A DNA stretch of 64,000 bases, taken from the NCBI RefSeq assembly GCF_019904175.1, contig NZ_CP061913.1, positions 3,038,001 to 3,102,000 on the forward strand, in the 5' to 3' direction. Of the stretch, positions 62,901-64,000 are shown in pieces. Both the position numbers and the translations under genes were made by a program. Positions within the stretch are counted from its first letter, which is position 1. Every line of letters starts with the position of its first letter. The notes beneath the pieces were generated by a model that was given only the letters and a program-made list of their open reading frames with translations, made no database searches and was not told where the DNA came from. The stretch is from Dactylosporangium vinaceum. Lineage in GTDB: Bacteria > Actinomycetota > Actinomycetes > Mycobacteriales > Micromonosporaceae.

Positions 62901-63063
62901 CGCCCTGCCCTACTTCGCCGACGGCTGGAGCCCGCCCGATCCGCCCTCGCCGCTGCCGCTCCTGCCGCTGCTGGCGGTGGCCGGCGCCGCGCTGCTGCTC
63001 CTCGGCGTCGTCTGGCGCCTCGCCACAGCCGGCGTCGGCGCTGTCGAAGGGAACGCACGATGA
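59938..63063 (+). CDS. Large FtsX-like permease of an ABC-type export/lipoprotein system
   Basis: 1041 residues. It has an N-terminal helix (TVFVLGVLLVTAAAAGPWFA), a large extracellular domain of about 230 residues, FtsX-type membrane blocks with RQTARERRGDAALLKLRGGT (the cytoplasmic loop typical of MacB/FtsX permeases), a second long extracellular part with a Gly/Asp repeat, and a C-terminal block ERRQRNADLRALRLQGLPVR. Its ATPase would be another gene. None is seen here. GTG 59938 is used; GTG 59956 is also possible. Its stop overlaps the next FtsX-like gene start. Confidence 0.85.
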   Translation: MAPGVRVFGLVFSALRARAAQAGTVFVLGVLLVTAAAAGPWFAAGAALRAAEAGVEAAPAAERTISVRRATNADSDPESALAAYRDTVERLLPGRDPAVPGYVGVTADMLLERADGVAIGEAGPPKVSVAYREDLCAHLQVDGRCPAAAGEVLLSTTAADALGLRTGDVLQLRNQPRSKPVPATVVGRYDLADPTGVYWGDRLFRASVEGGLDPVFTAAATFQDAQLAGPTFAYTTELPVSAFTDPAASVADRLGRADFAFGRAGLTLVAPGQDLAVRVGADRAAISDGVVAGTVAAVVLCWFALALAGRQTARERRGDAALLKLRGGTRRRALRLGVGQLAVPLVAGLPIGLALGRLAGWLLGGSPGGFGLGLGGPFTGVAGLWLLAGLAAVAAVLGGLLAMAAGEFAVLRAPVAVLLRRVPSPGRARRVAVDVVLIVLAAFAAAQLWGSGLRTAVPVLIAAVVAVAAARVLASAASRAGAGALRAGRLRAGLAAFQLSRQPGADRLMALVAVAVAGLGVATGGWVAGFAARDDRAAQELGAPRVLTVRAANPTALLDAVRRADPGGREAMAAVVDRSLTPPVLAVDAARLRAVAGWRPEYGPLPSLVPAGTDAAAPAVTGGRLLVRVRNGGASAVHLAVLLQNTVTGRRTALTLGPIAPGEQEAGAPVTGCAEGCRLVRLDLVQPPPPPGSAPEGKPSNPGDAGDAGDAGGPGDSGGSPGRGGDQVVDTLTITGIRQEGPAADVLGAAFLGDPRQWRTVTNGSAMQVSAREGALTLSLPDAALGFDDRVWVMAAALPLPVVLAGAAPDAWHSGDPSIDLFAGGVPVRVAGTAPLLPVLGRSGLLVDLDAAQRVGAAASSPGAYQVWLAAGAGPGVEDRLRSAGLMILGSDDTAGRAAGFAGRGPALAERYRLFAAVVGLLAAAAALVVTVAAERRQRNADLRALRLQGLPVRTAVGAARAGSGAVVLAGVLTGLLAAVIARFASGPALPYFADGWSPPDPPSPLPLLPLLAVAGAALLLLGVVWRLATAGVGAVEGNAR
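62043..62069. repeat. Three copies of a 9-bp coding repeat
   Basis: Three perfect copies of GGGCGACGC encode Gly-Asp-Ala repeats in an extracellular loop of the FtsX-like permease. A simple slippage-prone linker. Confidence 0.8.
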
Positions 63064-64000
63064 TCTCGTTGCTGCTGTCGATGCTGCGGGCCCGGCGCGG
63101 GCAGGCGGTCGTGCTGGCGCTGCTGGCCATGTTCGCGGTGGCGGCGGCCGTCGCGGCGCCCGCATACCTGCAGGCGGTCGACCGGTCGATCATCGCCGGG
63201 CAGGCCGAAACGGCCGCGGCCCGGGAGCGGTCGCTCACGATCAGCGCGGTCGTCGACCCGCGCAAGGAGGGCGAGCTCAACTTCGGCGACGTCGCGCGGG
63301 GCGTGGTCGACCTGCCGGGGTTCGACCAGGTGTTCAGCGGCGAGTTCCCGGCCGTCGGCATCGAGCCGGACAGGGTGCGGGCGACGCGGGTGACGTACCG
63401 GCAGGACGCCTGCGCCCACCTCACCGTCGTGGCCGGGCGGTGCCTCGTCGGCTCCGGCGACGTGGTCCTCGGTGAGGCGGCGGCGGCCCGGCTGCACCTC
63501 GCCCCCGGCGACGCGATCACGCTCACGTTCGCCACGCTCGGCGGCAGCAACTCCAACCCGACGTACGCCCCGGCCGGCGCCCCGGCCCGCCTCACCGTCG
63601 TCGGCACCTACCGGCCGGCCGACTCCGTGGAGACCTACTGGGGCGACCACGCGTACTTCGCCCCCGACTCCGCCGGGCGGCCCGGTGAGCCGGCCTTCAT
63701 CAGCGCCGCGACCTTCGCCGCCATTGACCACGGCGCCACCAACGTCGCCGTCGACCTGACCGCCGGGCCGGCCGCGCTCAGCGCCGCCGCGCTGCCCGAC
63801 ACCCGCCGCCGGCTCACCGAGCTGCGGGGCCGGACCCGCAACCTCGGGTCGGGCATCGTCATCACCACCGGCCTGCCGAACCTGTTCGAGCGGATCGACG
63901 CCAGCCAGGACCTGGCCCGGCGCAGCGTCCCGGCCGGGGCCGCGCCGCTGCTGCTGCTCGCCTACGCGGTGCTGTTCATCGCGGCCGACTACGCCACGCA
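63060..64000 (+). CDS. Second FtsX-like permease (cut by window end)
   Basis: At least 313 residues, incomplete at the right edge. It begins MISLLLSMLRARRGQAVVLA with an N-terminal helix followed by an extracellular domain that parallels the first permease (RQDACAHLTVVAGRCL, YRPADSVETYWGDHAYFAPD corresponding to YREDLCAHLQ and GVYWGDRLF). It is therefore a duplicated partner, probably forming a heterodimer. ATG 63060 overlaps the previous stop (ATGA) with GAAGGG upstream. The ATPase may follow outside the window. Confidence 0.85.
   Translation, partial: MISLLLSMLRARRGQAVVLALLAMFAVAAAVAAPAYLQAVDRSIIAGQAETAAARERSLTISAVVDPRKEGELNFGDVARGVVDLPGFDQVFSGEFPAVGIEPDRVRATRVTYRQDACAHLTVVAGRCLVGSGDVVLGEAAAARLHLAPGDAITLTFATLGGSNSNPTYAPAGAPARLTVVGTYRPADSVETYWGDHAYFAPDSAGRPGEPAFISAATFAAIDHGATNVAVDLTAGPAALSAAALPDTRRRLTELRGRTRNLGSGIVITTGLPNLFERIDASQDLARRSVPAGAAPLLLLAYAVLFIAADYAT

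Overview
The window is high-GC DNA (hand counts of sampled lines give about 73% G+C) with frequent GTG starts, ATGA/GTGA stop-start overlaps, a DtxR/IdeR-type iron box, an actinobacterial-type SOS box and a fused CobI-CobJ. It therefore comes from an actinomycete. A family such as Micromonosporaceae is plausible but is inference. No rRNA, tRNA, CRISPR array, intact insertion sequence or replication origin was seen.

Layout. 1-4.7 kb: iron-siderophore uptake (substrate-binding lipoprotein and siderophore-interacting reductase on the minus strand, two permeases and an ATPase on the plus strand) around one iron box. 4.7-11.9 kb: cobalamin synthesis, with cobG, two tandem 30-codon mini-ORFs, cobH and cobIJ on the minus strand and a riboswitch followed by cobN on the plus strand. 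11.9-22.7 kb: small regulator/enzyme units (methyltransferase/TetR, PhzF-like, AA10 polysaccharide monooxygenase, PHP phosphoesterase, isochorismatase/GlxA pair, ArsR/SRPBCC pair, SDR/IclR, STAS antagonist, and an AlkB-like dioxygenase behind a LexA-like box). 22.7-27.5 kb: an accessory island of lower GC with a possible ISL3 transposase scrap, a large STAND/NACHT-like NTPase and a small two-helix membrane partner. This is the best candidate here for an undescribed conflict system.

27.5-43.4 kb: a 1430-residue secreted GH87-type alpha-1,3-glucanase, two small membrane proteins, a MocR regulator/EamA exporter pair sharing one CATG start site, a MerR regulator, a baeRF protein, a TetR/NAD(P)-binding pair, a family-5 solute-binding protein, an RpiB-like protein, and a scar of two broken genes (SDR and MerR). 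43.4-54.2 kb: HtrA-like protease, a tmsA-tmsB pair for 10-methyl fatty acids, a DUF574-type methyltransferase, a hybrid PAS histidine kinase, a methyltransferase/TetR pair and an unknown membrane protein overlapping it. 54.2-64 kb: murQ with a MurR/RpiR regulator, a methyltransferase, a MarR/EamA pair, a secreted GH16 glucanase, and two large FtsX-type permeases, the second cut by the window end.

Common threads. Many units are a regulator divergent from its target with a clear inverted repeat between them (near 12.7, 37.6, 42.46 and 57.6 kb). Three secreted polysaccharide-active enzymes (AA10, GH87, GH16) suit a soil saprophyte attacking chitin/cellulose and fungal cell walls. Several promoters place the -10 box 6-7 bases before the start codon, so leaderless mRNAs are likely for the ArsR, AlkB-like and 51.7-kb methyltransferase genes.
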